DNA from: Manihot esculenta
Taxonomy: Eukaryota > Streptophyta > Magnoliopsida > Malpighiales > Euphorbiaceae
Assembly (NCBI RefSeq): GCF_001659605.2
Contig: NC_035174.2
Location: 4,156,389 to 4,220,388, forward strand
Reading direction: 5' to 3'
DNA: 64,000 nucleotides
How positions within the stretch are numbered: position 1 is the stretch's first letter; each line of letters starts with the position of its first letter. Below, piece after piece: positions 24,701-37,486 of this stretch. The translations under genes were made by a program, and so were the position numbers. A model generated the notes under the pieces. That model was not told the DNA's origin. It searched no databases and was given only the letters and a program-made list of their open reading frames with translations.

Positions 24701-25778
24701 AATTAATATTTTTGTTATTAACAAAACTTTATAATATTATTTGTGAAATGTATAATATAAATAACATTATATAAATATAAGAAAAATGAGATTTATTTTT
24801 TTTATTATGCAACTATAATAGTATTAAAAGTTTATGGGTCCAACTAAAAGGAGATATAAGTCCAAAAAGTAAATCTTGACCCAACTCAATAGACGTTATA
24901 AGCTCAAATCCGTAAAGAGTCCACGTGCCATCTAAGAATTTAACTGTCCAGAAATAATTCCAACCCCGTTAGCATCACTCATCGCTATCAAAACTTGCAG
25001 TGCTCTCACCCATCAAATAAAGAAATCACAGAGAAAAACAAAAACGAAAAGTATAATGAAGCGGCCCTCTTAACGCAAGGTGTCGAGTGTGAAATTAAAT
25101 AAATTGAAAGTTAAAGATTTTAGTATTTATGAAAATAAATTAAATTGATTTTAAATAGAAATTAAATTAAATTAAATTAGTAGGATTCAATTTAATTTAT
25201 TTTGATTAATTGAGGTTTTTAATAAATTTTTTATTTTTTATCTCTTATTTATAATATTTTAAATTTTAATTAAAATATTTTAATTTTAATTATGATATAA
25301 TTTTTATATTATTAAAAATAATATATTATTATCGATTAGATTTGATTTTTTTTTTAAATTTTTTATTAAAATCAAATTGAATTGAAATAAAATAATAAAA
25401 AATTTTAAAACTACTCGTTATTATCGCCTTTGTTAATTTTTTTATTTTGAACTGAATGCCACTTACCTGTTTACTTTTCCTGTCTCCGTCAAATTTGAAA
25501 TTCAAACAGAAAAAATAAGTAACTGAATTAATTGAATAAGAACAATCATATATTATCAACATGCAAATTGAGATATGCAAGTTCAAAAGTGAGATAACCC
25601 ATAAAACAAAAGTAAAAAGTAGACACCAAACTCTTATACACTGTGAAACCTTCATCACCAACTAAATCTAGTGGCCACCAAAAAAGCCCAACCCATTAAC
25701 TGAAGGTTGGATCTCCATACAGGACAGATCATCACATCGAAAAAGGGAATGTGATAGAATTCGTCGGGAACATTGGCC
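21791..25778. other. Intergenic, AT-rich; no gene seen
   Basis: Contains short simple-sequence runs (for example a GAGA run near 22229-22240) and very AT-rich DNA at 24000-25400. Short frames at 22065-22253, 23183-23374 and 25329-25661 lack any family motif. Confidence 0.5.
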
Positions 25779-26090
25779 ATCGAATGTAGGGATGGTAGGC
25801 GGGCGAATTTTCACGGGTATCCGATCCGCCCAAATCCTATTAGAACGGATTTAGATATTTACAAAATGATTTTGGACGGATTCGGATTTGAAAAATTTTA
25901 CCCGTTTCGGATTCGGGTAGGATTTGAGATTAGGTGATCGGATACCCGTTACCCGAACCCGTTTAGCTATGCTAACCCTAATTTCTTATCCCTAATTCAT
26001 TTTCTCATTTTACTCGAGCTTCTCTCTCTCGGCGCCTCTCTCCCCCCTTCCCTTCCCATAATTTCCAATCGACGCCTCTCTCCCACTTCA

Positions 26091-26380
26091 TTGATGACTG
26101 CCGACAGTTTAGTCGGCACCGGCGACATCTGCTTCCTCTTCCCAGTCAGCGATATCTCCTTCTCTCTCTCCAGTCAGCGATATCTCCCACTTCCCAGTCA
26201 ACGCATCTCTCCCCCACTTCACTTGAAGAGTGCCGGCAGCTCAGTCAGCACCGGCAACGTCTCCTTTCTCTCTCCAGTTGACGATAAATCTTCTCTCTCT
26301 TCGGTCAGCGATATCTCCTTCTCTCTCTTCAGTGTGGCGATATCTCCCACTTCCCAGTCGGAGACAACTCTTCACTTACC
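26091..26380 (+). repeat. CT-rich imperfect repeats inside the hAT element
   Basis: Variants of CAGTCAGCGATATCTCC with TCTCTCTC runs recur about six times. Open frames of 89-98 codons over this stretch are serine/proline-rich products of the repeat and are not taken as genes. Confidence 0.7.
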
Positions 26381-26741
26381 AGATTAATGTATTTTCCAGT
26401 TTAAATGTTATGCATATAAACTTTACATCTTTTGGCACATTGATATATTTAGTCTCATGGATTGATTTTTTGAGCATCTTTTGTCAGGGGTTTTCCTAAC
26501 CTTTCTTTTTGCTGTTGTCATCTTCTCTTTTGCTGTTGTCATATTCTCTTGTGATTTTTTTGGATGCTTAGCATTTGTCAATATTGTTTTGAATATTATA
26601 CTGCAAACTGGGGGTTCTGGCTGACATGCTTATTGTAGTCAGTAGCTATCTATTTTCGGAACTACTAGTTTAATAGTAAAGTAATACATACTGAAATTAT
26701 GCTAGAAACATGAAAGAAAAAATACTCTTTTCTTTTTTCAG

Positions 26742-26938
26742 GCACTTAAAATGGTTTTGAAAAAGGAAAATTGGCTGAAATTACAATCAAATACTGTAAA
26801 AAAATCAGTTTTGATGGGCTTGTTGGGAATGAGGCACCCTTGATCGTTCCATCAGGTGGTGACTCCACTAATATCAGATTGCGTCATTCTCATAAACCAT
26901 TGAATCTGGTTGATCCTACTGCTGAGAAGAATGGTTGA
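26742..26938 (+). pseudogene. Captured gene fragment (exon with preceding intron end) inside the hAT element
   Basis: A pyrimidine tract ending TTTTTTCAG (26733-26741) looks like a 3' splice site. The following DNA encodes LKMVLKKENWLKLQS in one frame and, after one frame change near 26810, FDGLVGNEAPLIVPSGGDST followed by RLRHSHKPLNLVDPTAEKNG and a stop at 26936-26938. Base composition and codon-like structure are unlike the neighbouring DNA. From memory it most resembles the C-terminal part of plant Vps54 (a GARP tethering subunit), but I cannot confirm this. The frame change makes it non-functional as a copy. Confidence 0.5.
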
Positions 26939-27113
26939 TTGGGTTCGGGTAGTATGTGGGTATTGCTAAACGGATTTGGAATGGGTACGGATAGTAAAAT
27001 TAAAACACTAAATGGATTTGGGACGGGTTTGAAAATTTTATATATAATCGGGTTCGGATTTGGGTACTCCCAATTTCGCGGGTACCCTACTCGTTGCCAT
27101 CCCTAATCGAATC

Positions 27114-29524
27114 GAATGTAGTGGCGCAGTTTCAATATATCGATGTTAATAAACGAACACCTTCTCCATGTAAAGAAGATCGGCCTGAGAAAAAAAATCT
27201 AAAACCATCAAAAACCAAATCCATATATATATATATATATATTACCTATTCTTTAGATAAATTCTCAAGTTAATAATTGGATGCATCATAGAAGTATGCC
27301 CATCATTTTTTCGTTTCTTAAAAAAAATTATATTGAATAAAATTTCGGTTGCATTAGAAAATGGTAAATTATTTTAGGAATAATTAAAAAGAATTATTAT
27401 GTAATTTAACTTATTTTTCAAATAAAATTATATAATTTAATTTATAATAAAAAGAATTACTTAATTTTATTATATTAAAAAAGTGTGATTTTTCTACCAT
27501 TAATAAATATTGTTTGACATTTTAAAATTAATTAAAAAAATTTAAATTAGGATAAATTATATTTTAATTATTAAAATTTAGTAAAACGTCTAAGTTAGTT
27601 CATATATTTTAATAATTTGCATAATTCACATATAAAATTACTAATTAAATTACGTTCTCCCGTTGCAACTTTACATTATAGAAAGAAAGTAAGATAAAAA
27701 AAAAAAAAAAAAAGGATCTTTGTAGCTTCCCAGCATCCAAAGCCCATTTCCCTCACCCAACTCTCACCGTAGATTTAATAACATTATTACTTGATCTAAA
27801 GATCATCAAATCTTGATTAAAAATAAATAACCAAATCCCCTCCCTTAAATTAACTGCATCACCGAACAAACAGAGATAAAATTATAAAATTTAATTAAAT
27901 AATTCATCATATATTTATTTAATATTTTTGCAAATTAGATTCGCAGAGAATATCCAACTTGCGTGTCTCTTGTTATGGCCCTTCACACTCGCCCAATTTT
28001 TTTTTTATTTGTTGATGATTCCGTTGTTTACTCTAAATGCAAAGGACAGGAGGGGGAGGCTTCAAAGACTAAGCATATTCAATGGTCAGACTATTGCCTT
28101 AAATATTGACCGTTGTTTATGGTGGGTCCTACATAATCAATGGTTATAGTTATAGTGAAATTTGTCAATAAAAAAGAAATTAATTAAAGCAATTACAGCT
28201 GCTATCTCAGTCTATACTATGTTATGCTTTGTTTGTCCTCCACTCTTTTCGTTAAAGCTGCTTATTCTGCTAATGGACTTTTGATGGGGCGGGGCAGAAT
28301 AATAATTAGTAAAAAAAATGAATGGGATCAGTTGGCCTAAGCTTTATGACCCAAAGTAAATTATTTAACATAGCTCTTTTAGCCCAATAAGCGTGGAAAG
28401 TTAATTTTTTAATTCATATTCCTTGCTTTTTAGAGTAAGCAGCAACAAGCCTTCCTGGGTGGCAAGGTATTATATGGGCTGGACAAATCTCAGTTAGGGG
28501 ATACGGTGCCATATGTGCAAAGGAGATTCCATTTCTTTTTTAATAACTGATTTTGAATTCAAATTTTTTATTTTAATTATTTTTAAAATTAAAAAAAAAA
28601 AAAAACGCTTTGTCTTATAATAAGTTCATTTAGTGCACATTTAAATTAATCAGTACTGTTCATCCTCTAAAAAAAATAGTAAGTAAATACATTGAAAACC
28701 TTAATAGTCATCTTTATATGAATAATAATAAAAAGGGAAGTCAAATATCTGTCACTTTTTCTTTAAGAATAAAAATTAGTATGCCCAATATTTTTCGTTA
28801 AATTTAAAATATACAAAATTAATTATTAGAAAGTGTTTTTTTTTTCTTTTTAGTTTTCAATATATGATATTTGCGTTCAAAGATTCTCGTATGAGATATT
28901 CAACAAACTGAATAATGGCGATTAAATATTTAAACGATATGATCGTGGGAAAAAGGTCGTCTTCTACATAATGTTACAATTGACGACCTGCTTCCTTTTG
29001 GAATCCATCATTTGCTCTATTATTGTATTATTTTCTTTTTTAAGTTGAGTTTAACTGCTCGTGGAAACAAAATCAGGATTTTCTTCCTTCCTTCCTTTTT
29101 CTTAAGAGAGGCTATCGTTATTCTGATATTGTTATTTGTTAAGGGGAAGAAAAAGCCATGCAAAAAATTTTATACTCAAAAAATTGATTTATATAATTAA
29201 TTAATTAAATATTAAAATATCCGTGAATTCTACTATATTTTAGATATATATATAGATTTAATATTTAGAGATAGCGTAAATTTCTCACTAAATAAATTAA
29301 TATTTTTTTTAAAATGGAAATTAGGGATTTGAAAATAGAATTTGAGACCAAATCTCATATTTATTCAGATATACTTACTATCAGATTAAATCTGTGTAAC
29401 AAATTAATTTATAATGTTAATTTTTTTAATCAATAATGTTGAGTATGTATATATATATATAATATGCGGTAAGTTGACATTAGTTAATTAATTTCATATG
29501 TCTTTTTCTTCGGGTTCCGCTTGC
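27114..29524. other. Intergenic before SWEET copy 3; no gene seen
   Basis: Holds an AT dinucleotide run at 27222-27242, a long A run near 27696-27713 and otherwise AT-rich unique sequence. The short frames at 27928-28149 and 29012-29200 have no recognisable content. Confidence 0.5.
27222..27242. repeat. (AT)n microsatellite
   Basis: Uninterrupted AT run of about ten units just outside the right flank of the hAT element. Confidence 0.9.
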
Positions 29525-29533
29525 TATATAATG
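29525..29533 (+). promoter_or_regulatory. TATA box of SWEET copy 3
   Basis: TATATAATG lies about 80 bases before the start codon at 29607. The bases downstream of the TATA box differ from those of copy 2, so the effector-element-like stretch is not shared. Confidence 0.5.
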
Positions 29534-29606
29534 GTTCACAACCTGTAGTTCCACTGCAAAACATAGGCAGAGTTTCTATTGAGAAATTTGTTTTGTAGCA
29601 GGAGAG

Positions 29607-31009
29607 ATGGCCTTGCATTTCACAATGGCGTTTGCTTTCGGTCTTCTAGGTAGGATGCTCTTCTAGCTATACCCTATGTTTAAATGTTGTCTCGAAGCTA
29701 TGATAATGCAGAACTAGAGAACTGCTCTTACGCAATATATATATATATAATATTCTATAAGAGGACAAATAATATTCTCTAATATCATTATTTTCTGTTT
29801 TCTGTCAATGGAATCTATACAGGTAACATCATCTCCTTTCTGGTCTGCCTTGCTCCTATGTAAGTGATCTAATTTTGTTCTCCAAGACTACTTGTAAATG
29901 CTGTATTAATGTTGTTGTTTTAAATCTAATCAGCTATTAATGTGTAATGCGATGACAGGCCAACTTTTTATAAAATATTCAAGAAGAAAACAAGTGAAGG
30001 GTTTCAGTCTCTCCCATATGTGATTGCATTGTTCAGCGCCATGCTGTGGCTGTTCTATGCAATTTTTGCGAATGATGCTACACTTCTCATCACAATCAAC
30101 TCCGCCACCTTTTTGATGGAAACTGCCTACATTGTTATCTACCTTTTTTATGCCTCCAAGAAGGACAGGGTATGTCTGTGCTGGTGTGGCTACTTAATGT
30201 TCATTTTATTACAGTTATGATGTCCTTACTTACAACTGATGTCAATGATCTGCTGCAGATTCTCACAACGAAACTTGTCCTCCTGTTCAATGTTTTTGGG
30301 TTCGGCCTCGTATTTGTCATAGCTATGTTCCTAACACATGGCAAAGAACGTGTCAAAGTTTTGGGATGGATTTGTATGGTATTTGCTCTATGCGTTTTCG
30401 TTGCACCTCTTGGGATTGTGGTGAGAAAATAAAATGCCATCCATCTCTTGGATTGTTCATAGTTGTTTCAGTAACAACATATAATTAATTTTATTTATAT
30501 TGTATTCTGCAGAGAAAAGTTATAAAAACGAAGAGCGTCGAGTACATGCCTTTTGCTTTATCATTCTTTCTCACATTGAGTGCGATCATGTGGTTCTTCT
30601 ATGGTTTTCTAAAGAAAGACGTTTTCGTTGCTGTAAGTTCATTCTATCTCTCTCTTTATTATTATTATTATTCAAATGCACTTCTAGCTGTATATGTCTA
30701 TCTTTTCTTTCTCACATTGGTCATCATCATTAACAGATTCCAAATATACTGGGGTTCATATTTGGTATACTCCAAATGCTGCTCTATGTGATCTACAGAA
30801 AACCCAAGAATACCTTGGAGAAGCCAACACTTGATGAAATATCTGAACACGTTATCGATGTCGCAAAGCTGAGTGCAAATGCTTGCAGCGAGATAAGCAG
30901 CGCAGTGGTTGCACCCGAGAATATTAGCAATGACAATGTCCAAGGTAATCATGTCATGGAGCAGCCCAAGCAAATCAATCCAGACAAAGATCTCTCGGAC
31001 ACAGTTTAA
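29607..31009 (+). CDS. SWEET sugar transporter, clade III (SWEET10-like), tandem copy 3
   Basis: Predicted plasma-membrane sugar uniporter. Exons 29607-29649, 29823-29859, 29959-30169, 30259-30420, 30513-30632 and 30737-31009 join in frame to 281 residues. Seven spans; conserved stretches include [85 protein letters not shown] and [10 protein letters not shown]. The hydrophilic tail has the shared clade motif [10 protein letters not shown], also present in copy 2 ([10 protein letters not shown]). Copies 2 and 3 are clearly each other's closest relatives here, with short introns of equal phase. A run of 16 A follows in the 3' flank near 31118. Confidence 0.95.
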
Positions 31010-34000
31010 GTTTTAGCAACCAAATTAATAGACCATTAATTTATTATCTCAGCTTGTAGCTAGTTAAATAAAGAAAGCTAGCTAGCCTGTATTTCTATAT
31101 AATTTAGTATCTCCAAAAAAAAAAAAAAAAGGTCTTCATAATAATCAAGATTACATATGACCCTTGTTATATATGTGATATTATTTTTATGCTAGATTTA
31201 CAGTCGATACAGTGGGTGTTCTCCACGGCATGCCCGTGTAATAGGCAGAGAAGGGAAGTCTACTGTTTATAGCTAATCATGTTATGTACTTGTCATTAGC
31301 CAATTAGGTTGATGGACTTTTATAATTAAGACATATTTTTCTGACTCATAAAGCTATTACTTATGACAATATATATAATGTGATGATAAAGTGATGACTC
31401 ATAACAATTATAAAATATAATGTTTTCTTAGCATACAATAAAATATATTAATATTTTATTTAATTGCAAAAGCAAATGTTTCTTTAGTGTTTTTGGTTAA
31501 ACAAAGGGAAAAACACTTTTGATTGCATCTATGTCCATAAGTATGTAGTAACCTTTGATTTTTATCACTTACTGCTTTTCTATTAGTTTCCTATATTATA
31601 AACAATATCATTTTTACAACTTATCATAAATAAATAATAATAATTTTGTATATTAAAGATGTTATTTCTCATAAATATCAAATAAACTATATAAAAGGTT
31701 TATTGATCCAAAAAAACCTCAACTTTATGACTTTTATATTTATAGTTTAAATTTTTAATTTTTAATTAAAAATTTAAACTTTAAAATTTATTGTAATTGT
31801 AGCAATATTTTAAATTAATTTTAATACACAATATGTTATTATTTTTTTCATGTAAGTAATTTGAATTAAATTTTGTCTAAGATTTTAAACCTCTAATTAT
31901 CTAAAATTCTCAATTAAGATTTTTATTTAAGTATTTTATTTAAGTATGAGAGAATTAAATATTTCAATTATATAATTTATAAATTTTATATAATTAAGAG
32001 TTTAAAGTCTTAATTAAAATTTAATTTTAATTAATTAATCAAGTTGTTTATATGATAAAAATAATGACATATTGTGTAGATTAATTTAAATTTAACTAAA
32101 ATTAATTTAAAAATTATTATAATTATAATAAATTTAAAAATTAAAGTTTTTTATTTAAAATTAAAAATTTAGACAATAAATATAAAGAAATTATAAAGTT
32201 ATAATTTTTTTAACCAATAAAGATATCATAAATATTTGTTTGGAATATAATTTAATTTTGTAATAATATCTCATACGCATTATTGTTTTAAATGCTCCGG
32301 AATCCTACATAAATATATCCACTAAAACACATTAAGGCCCAAATATAATAGTCCCATACATGTCCAACCCTAGGCTAATTGGGCTCCAACCTAAGAAGAA
32401 AGCTTTTAGAACACAATTGCAACGCAGTCCTACTGCCATAGCCGACGATCTAAAACAGTTAAACAAAGGAGGATCTATTCCGGGAACGAAATTAGTAAAG
32501 AAAGAGCAACTCCACCTAAAATCCATCATCCCAAACTCTTGATGTAGCTCTTCAAGAAGGAGGGAGATAAAACTCAGCTGTCCCTAGACTAAGTTCCTAG
32601 CCATCTCATTTTCTTATGGGCATTGAAGCCAGATGCTAAAAGCTAGCTCGTTGACGCTGTAAACGTTCCCAAAGATGTTTAGGCCGACATATCTCGAGAG
32701 TTCAACTTCCAAAGGAACTAGAAAAATACCACGTAAACCACATGCAGAGCCTTAAGCGGAGTTGCTCACCCAAGATTTCAAGCTCTACCTGGCCCAAAAC
32801 AACATAAACAAACATTATTTACAACCTGCTCTAATTTGCGAGGAGAACTTACTCTTCGAGCAAGTGAATAAAGGCCGCCCCTTGTTTACATAGAGCACAG
32901 AGAAGACGGCTGACGAAACTCCGCAAAATGAAGAGGAGAAAAAACTCTCGTAAAGAAAACGGTTTGGCGGAAACTTCTGGAACTTAGGTTTCACATTTCG
33001 GCTGTGGTTAATTATGATTTCACTCAATATATTAATAACATAGATATTGCAAACTCTTGGAGTTTAAAAGAAAATGTTACCCTTAAACATGCTCTTTCGA
33101 AAACTTTCAACAAGCCACATTCGCTAGATTTCAATATTGTTTTCCGAGTTGCTTTAATTTTATCTTTCTTTTAAGATCGATTTTTTTAGTTTCTTTCAAT
33201 TATGGAACTAGTTTTTCTCAATTCCAAAAAAGAAAAAAAAAAAAAAAAGGAGGTCTAGTTACCTTGATATATATTACATGAGCATACAGCCACATACACA
33301 AAACAGGAAGAACATGGGGAAGATTCAAAATTTACCTAGGAATTATATATGTTCATCCTAATTCAAAATTTAATTAGGAAGTTCATCATAGAATTAGAAA
33401 GTCTAATTTTTTTATTATTTAGGAATTATTAGTAATTTTTTGTTTCTCTCGATCCTCTCACTTTCCTGATTCTACATCATACATGCATGCATAGACTCGG
33501 TGAAAACAAAAAATTTAACTCCAAGAGACTTCCACAAGTAATAGACAAATACCAATACTCAACAGTAAACTGCAAAAGAAGACAACTGATACCATCTTAA
33601 ATCTAATCTAGAAAGGACAAAACTTCAGAACAAGCAAAATGCCCTTTGAGCATGACTGTGATGCATAAACTTTTATGCTCCTGCAGCAACAGCCAATATC
33701 TTATGAATGAAAGGTCAAATTCAAAAGTAAAAAAAAGGACTGTGCATGTTACCTACAATCCATTATAATAGGAGACCACTTCAGAAATCACCAGACTCCT
33801 GAAAGAGCATGCTTCAAGACAGTTTAAACTACCAACATCCCATTAACCCCAATCTTCGGAGAATGTTTTAACTTCATTATTTCCTAGCATTGACAGGCAA
33901 AATTGAACAAGTCGGACCATAAATCTGTATTTGAAACTTTACATGCATATGGAAAAATTCTGAAGCATATGATCCAATGTAAAAGCAACTGAGTTTGCTT

Positions 34001-35000
34001 CATATAAGAATAGAAAACCTCACCTCTACTGCGCTCCTTTCTTCTCGAGCACTCTAATTTATGTTAATATCAACAACTTGCTGAAATGAAGACGCAAAAT
34101 GAATGTCAAACGGGGGAGAGACAGTTCTACTTTCAGTTAATATATTAATAAATTTGCAATATAACTGCTGTCTGTGGCAGATTGTGAATTTTTTTGATAC
34201 ATCCTGGTTAGAAATTTGATACCAACTAGCAACCATGTGTGTTTTTATTGCTGACCAACTCTGCCAAGAGGCCTTTTTTTTTTCCCGGAAATTATATATA
34301 TATGTAGCAAATTTAATCATTAAAATGAAAGTTATTCGTCAAATAAACTGAGAAAACCTAAAGTTGTCAAAATTGCCACAATTTAATCATTAATAAATTA
34401 CCGTTGAGAAAGATGTAATTGTGTTTCTCTGTTGAGTTGGCTGGCGTTTGCGCCCCGATCTCCATGTTGTTGTATCTTTTCTTCTCTCTGTCTCTTCATT
34501 TCTTCGTACTGTCAAAACTACGGAAGTGGCTGGCGAGTCAGCTTGTCAACGACATGTCGTAAGGTTGAATCAACTGAGGAAAAGACGGCGTCGTTTTAGT
34601 CGTTTGTATGGAGAAGGAGAAGGTGAGGCGTTTTGTCTTCGCGATTTGAGAAAAACAAAAGCAGCTTAAAGTTTCAGATCGGTTTGTCTTCTGCAGTTCA
34701 CCAACAAAGCACGCCCATATTTTCAACCAGCCATAGAAGAAAAACTCAACCAAGATGTTTGTTCTCGCTTAGCCTACCGGAAGTCTAAGAGGTTTGCTTT
34801 AATTTCCTGTTCATTTATAAGTAGTTTGTGCAAACCGTTGCTCAGTTGTTGAATTGAAGGTTTGGATCTATTAAACTTTTTGGATTTTAGAAATTCAGGG
34901 TCAAAATTAGATGAGCTCATCCCTAATCCATTCTCAGACAGCGGAGTCGTAATACGTGAAAGCAATTGATTGGTAAATAGGAGAAGAAATTTCAAGTCAA
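31010..35000. other. Intergenic between SWEET copy 3 and the MUB gene; no gene seen
   Basis: 31010-32290 is AT-rich. 32300-33030 is less AT-biased and has short frames on both strands (for example 32360-32542 plus, 32815-33027 minus) that could be remnants of a retroelement, but I see no diagnostic motif. 33230-33250 is an A run. 34400-35000 probably holds the promoter and 5' UTR of the MUB gene. Confidence 0.45.
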
Positions 35001-37486
35001 ATGCCGGAAGAGGATTTAGTTGATATAAAGTTTAGGCTTTACGATGGGTCCGATATTGGGCCGTTCCGGTACTCATCGGCATCAACGGTGGATATGCTTA
35101 AGCAGAGAATTGTATCCGATTGGCCCAAAGGTTTGGCAGTTCTTTCTCTTTCTTTGATATTTCTATTTGAATTGAGCGTTTTATGTTCTTTTTCTTTCTG
35201 GGTCTTTTGTCTGTTACTATTGTCAACATAATTGGTAATATGAAATATTTGACGCGCTTTTATATTTATATCTGATTTCCCAAATTAGGGAGAATTTTAT
35301 TTTTAATTTATGAAGTTTTTTGATAATTTAGTATAATCTCTCAGTAATTGCGTAATTTGGAAAATCTTATGGCCTTAAAGAAACTAACATGACCCCAGTT
35401 CGAAATTTGTTCTAGCAATTTTGGCTGTCGGTTAAATCATTCTGTAAACAGTAGAAGCCTTAGAAACTACCGAGTCTATACAAACTGGAAGGAGTAAAAG
35501 CATGCAGGATGGATTATGTAAACAACAAAGCCTTGGATATTATGAGGCTCTGCAAACCACTCAAACTATGAATTGCATTAATAGAACAATTGTTTGTTAT
35601 GCTATATTCAACTGTGTTCATCCATGTTAACCCTGCTTTGCCAATGAGTTTTAATCCTGTACAAGGAAGCATGATGAAGTGTTAAATATGGATAGATAAA
35701 AAAAAAATGTGTCTCTCCTGGCTTCGAAAAATTACTGAATTTCAGGATGGCATATCTTTCATAAGACATATTTCTTTTTCTTGTTATTATAGATATCGTT
35801 TCTAAATGCTGCCTTCTTTGACTCTATTTCTTAGGTAAGACCGTTAGTCCAAAGGCAGTGAATGAAGTGAAATTGATTAGCTCTGGTAAAATTTTAGATA
35901 ACAACAAAACTGTTGGCCAGTGTAGAACACCTTTTGCTGAAGTTGCTGGGGGAATCATCATAATGCATGTTGTTGTACAGCCGTCTCTAGCAAAAATGAA
36001 AACAGGTATCTCCCGTCTTAATCATCATCCACATAGCTTCCTCTCTCCTCCCAATTGCTTTTCAGCTTAGCTTGGTGGTTATATACGAGATGGTCTAACA
36101 GCTGATTTCCTGAGAGCCGGGAAATGTAAAATAAATTGCGAAGCCATCTTTAACTGACAATTTCATTCATTCATTTGAGGTGTATGTTATAATAACAGGT
36201 TTAAGATTAGATAGGAGCTTTCACATTAGTAATTTATTTGAGTGGCATAGTTTGGGTAGTAGCGTTTACATACTTGATAATTTTGAGATGTTCTCAATTT
36301 TATATCAATGAGGAAGATGCACATGTCTCAAATACAATGTTACTTAGACCGTGTAGGTGAAAGAAATGTTATGTGGACTGGACTGGATCTATTTGCCAAT
36401 ACCAGAGGGCTGCTTTCTTCTACTTTTTGTTTTCTCTTGTATTTTCTCTTGTATTTTCCTTTGCCTTCTAGTGTCTTTCCAGATTTATCCACAGAACACA
36501 TTTCTAATGAACTGGTGAGGCCCAAAATTATAACTATCTACACTGTGATAATGAAAAAGGAGAGTCAAAACAATTTCGGTTCATTAGAGACTTGAATCCA
36601 TCGGGTTAATGCCTTCAGAGCCCTTCAACAGAAATGGTGGCATGTGTGTCCTCTGAATGGAATAATGCATTTAATTCCTGATTTGTTGTTGACTTGTCAT
36701 TTCCATGGGTAGTGATTGCACCATACCTGGGGACTGGTTGAATTTCACTGGATTCTACCAGTTTGGCGATTTACTTTCTTTTCTCGCACTTTTCATTTTC
36801 CAAAGATGTTCTCATGCATTAGGACATCCTTTATTTCTCATTTTTCTATCTGATGGTCAAATGCTTGTCAAGAGTCCCTGTCAAATAATTCCATTTAGGT
36901 TGTCACTTTTAGGGTGAAAATTATTAGGTAGGACCAGGAACAATGCTCCTTCAGAGGCCAGTCATTCTGCTTCTAATGAAGTCTGAAACTGTTTCAAGCG
37001 TTCCAACTTCTATTTCATGCCTCCTGAAGTATGTACCGGCATCCTTTTACTTCTAAATATCGTATCATGCATGTGTTCATCTGTTGACATTCCAAATGAT
37101 TGTTGCTTTGGTTGGTTGTTTTAGTCCTCAAGGACCTCAACCGGTCGTCTACTAAATCTGGCATCAATTATTGAATAGCCTAGAGCAATGAAATGTTACC
37201 TTTTCTAATATTGTATAATTCTACTCATGCTTGTAATTTTCCTTTTATGCCATATTGCAAAGGAGTTGAATTTGATGTTGCCATAACTTTTTATTTTCGT
37301 ATCTTATATTACTTGCTTTGCTTTTAGGACTGTGATTTGGGGATTGATCGAGTTGTTGCTTTGTTGTTTTTTCTTTAAGCTTGTTTCTCAAAGCTCTGAC
37401 GTTGATAAATTCTTGGTGACTATTGAACAGAAAAGAAGATTGAAAATTCTCCCAAGAAACTTGTGTGTTCATGTTCCATTTTATGA
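35001..37486 (+). CDS. MUB: Membrane-anchored ubiquitin-fold protein (MUB)
   Basis: A prenylated ubiquitin-like protein that sits on the plasma membrane and recruits E2 conjugating enzymes of the UBC8 group (family knowledge). Exons 35001-35130, 35835-36005 and 37431-37486 join in frame to 118 residues, the usual MUB length. Residues 1-95 form the ubiquitin fold (DIKFRLYDGSDIGPFRYS, VNEVKLISSGKILDNNKTVG, GGIIIMHVVVQPS). The last exon, only 56 bases and 1.4 kb downstream, gives EKKIENSPKKLVCSCSIL. The final CSIL is a CaaX box with Leu, so geranylgeranylation is likely, and the Cys two residues before it is a palmitoylation candidate. Reading through the exon 2 donor would remove the membrane anchor. 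It is not a ubiquitin: there is no C-terminal Gly-Gly. Confidence 0.95.

Larger units (their letters stand above)
25787..27105. mobile_element. Non-autonomous hAT-type DNA transposon, 1.3 kb, with 8-bp target duplication
   Basis: The left end reads TAGGGATGGTAGGCGGGCGA and the complement of the right end reads TAGGGATGGCAACGAGTAGG; both are followed by GGGTA/CCCGC-rich subterminal repeats (GGGTACCC, CGGATTTGGG, ACCCGTT). The flanks are ATCGAATG (25779-25786) and ATCGAATC (27106-27113), matching in 7 of 8 positions, as expected for hAT insertion. There is no transposase. The interior holds a CT-rich repeated segment (26020-26380) built on CAGTCAGCGATATCTCC-like units, an intron-like stretch and an exon-like stretch (26742-26938). 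This is the structure of a gene-capturing (Pack-type) element. Confidence 0.8.

Noticed and set aside
26091..26499. Open frames of 89-98 codons in the hAT element
   Set aside because: Products of CT-rich repeats, serine/proline low complexity, overlapping in two frames.
32332..33027. Short frames possibly from a retroelement gag
   Set aside because: No zinc knuckle, protease or other diagnostic motif; composition alone is not enough.
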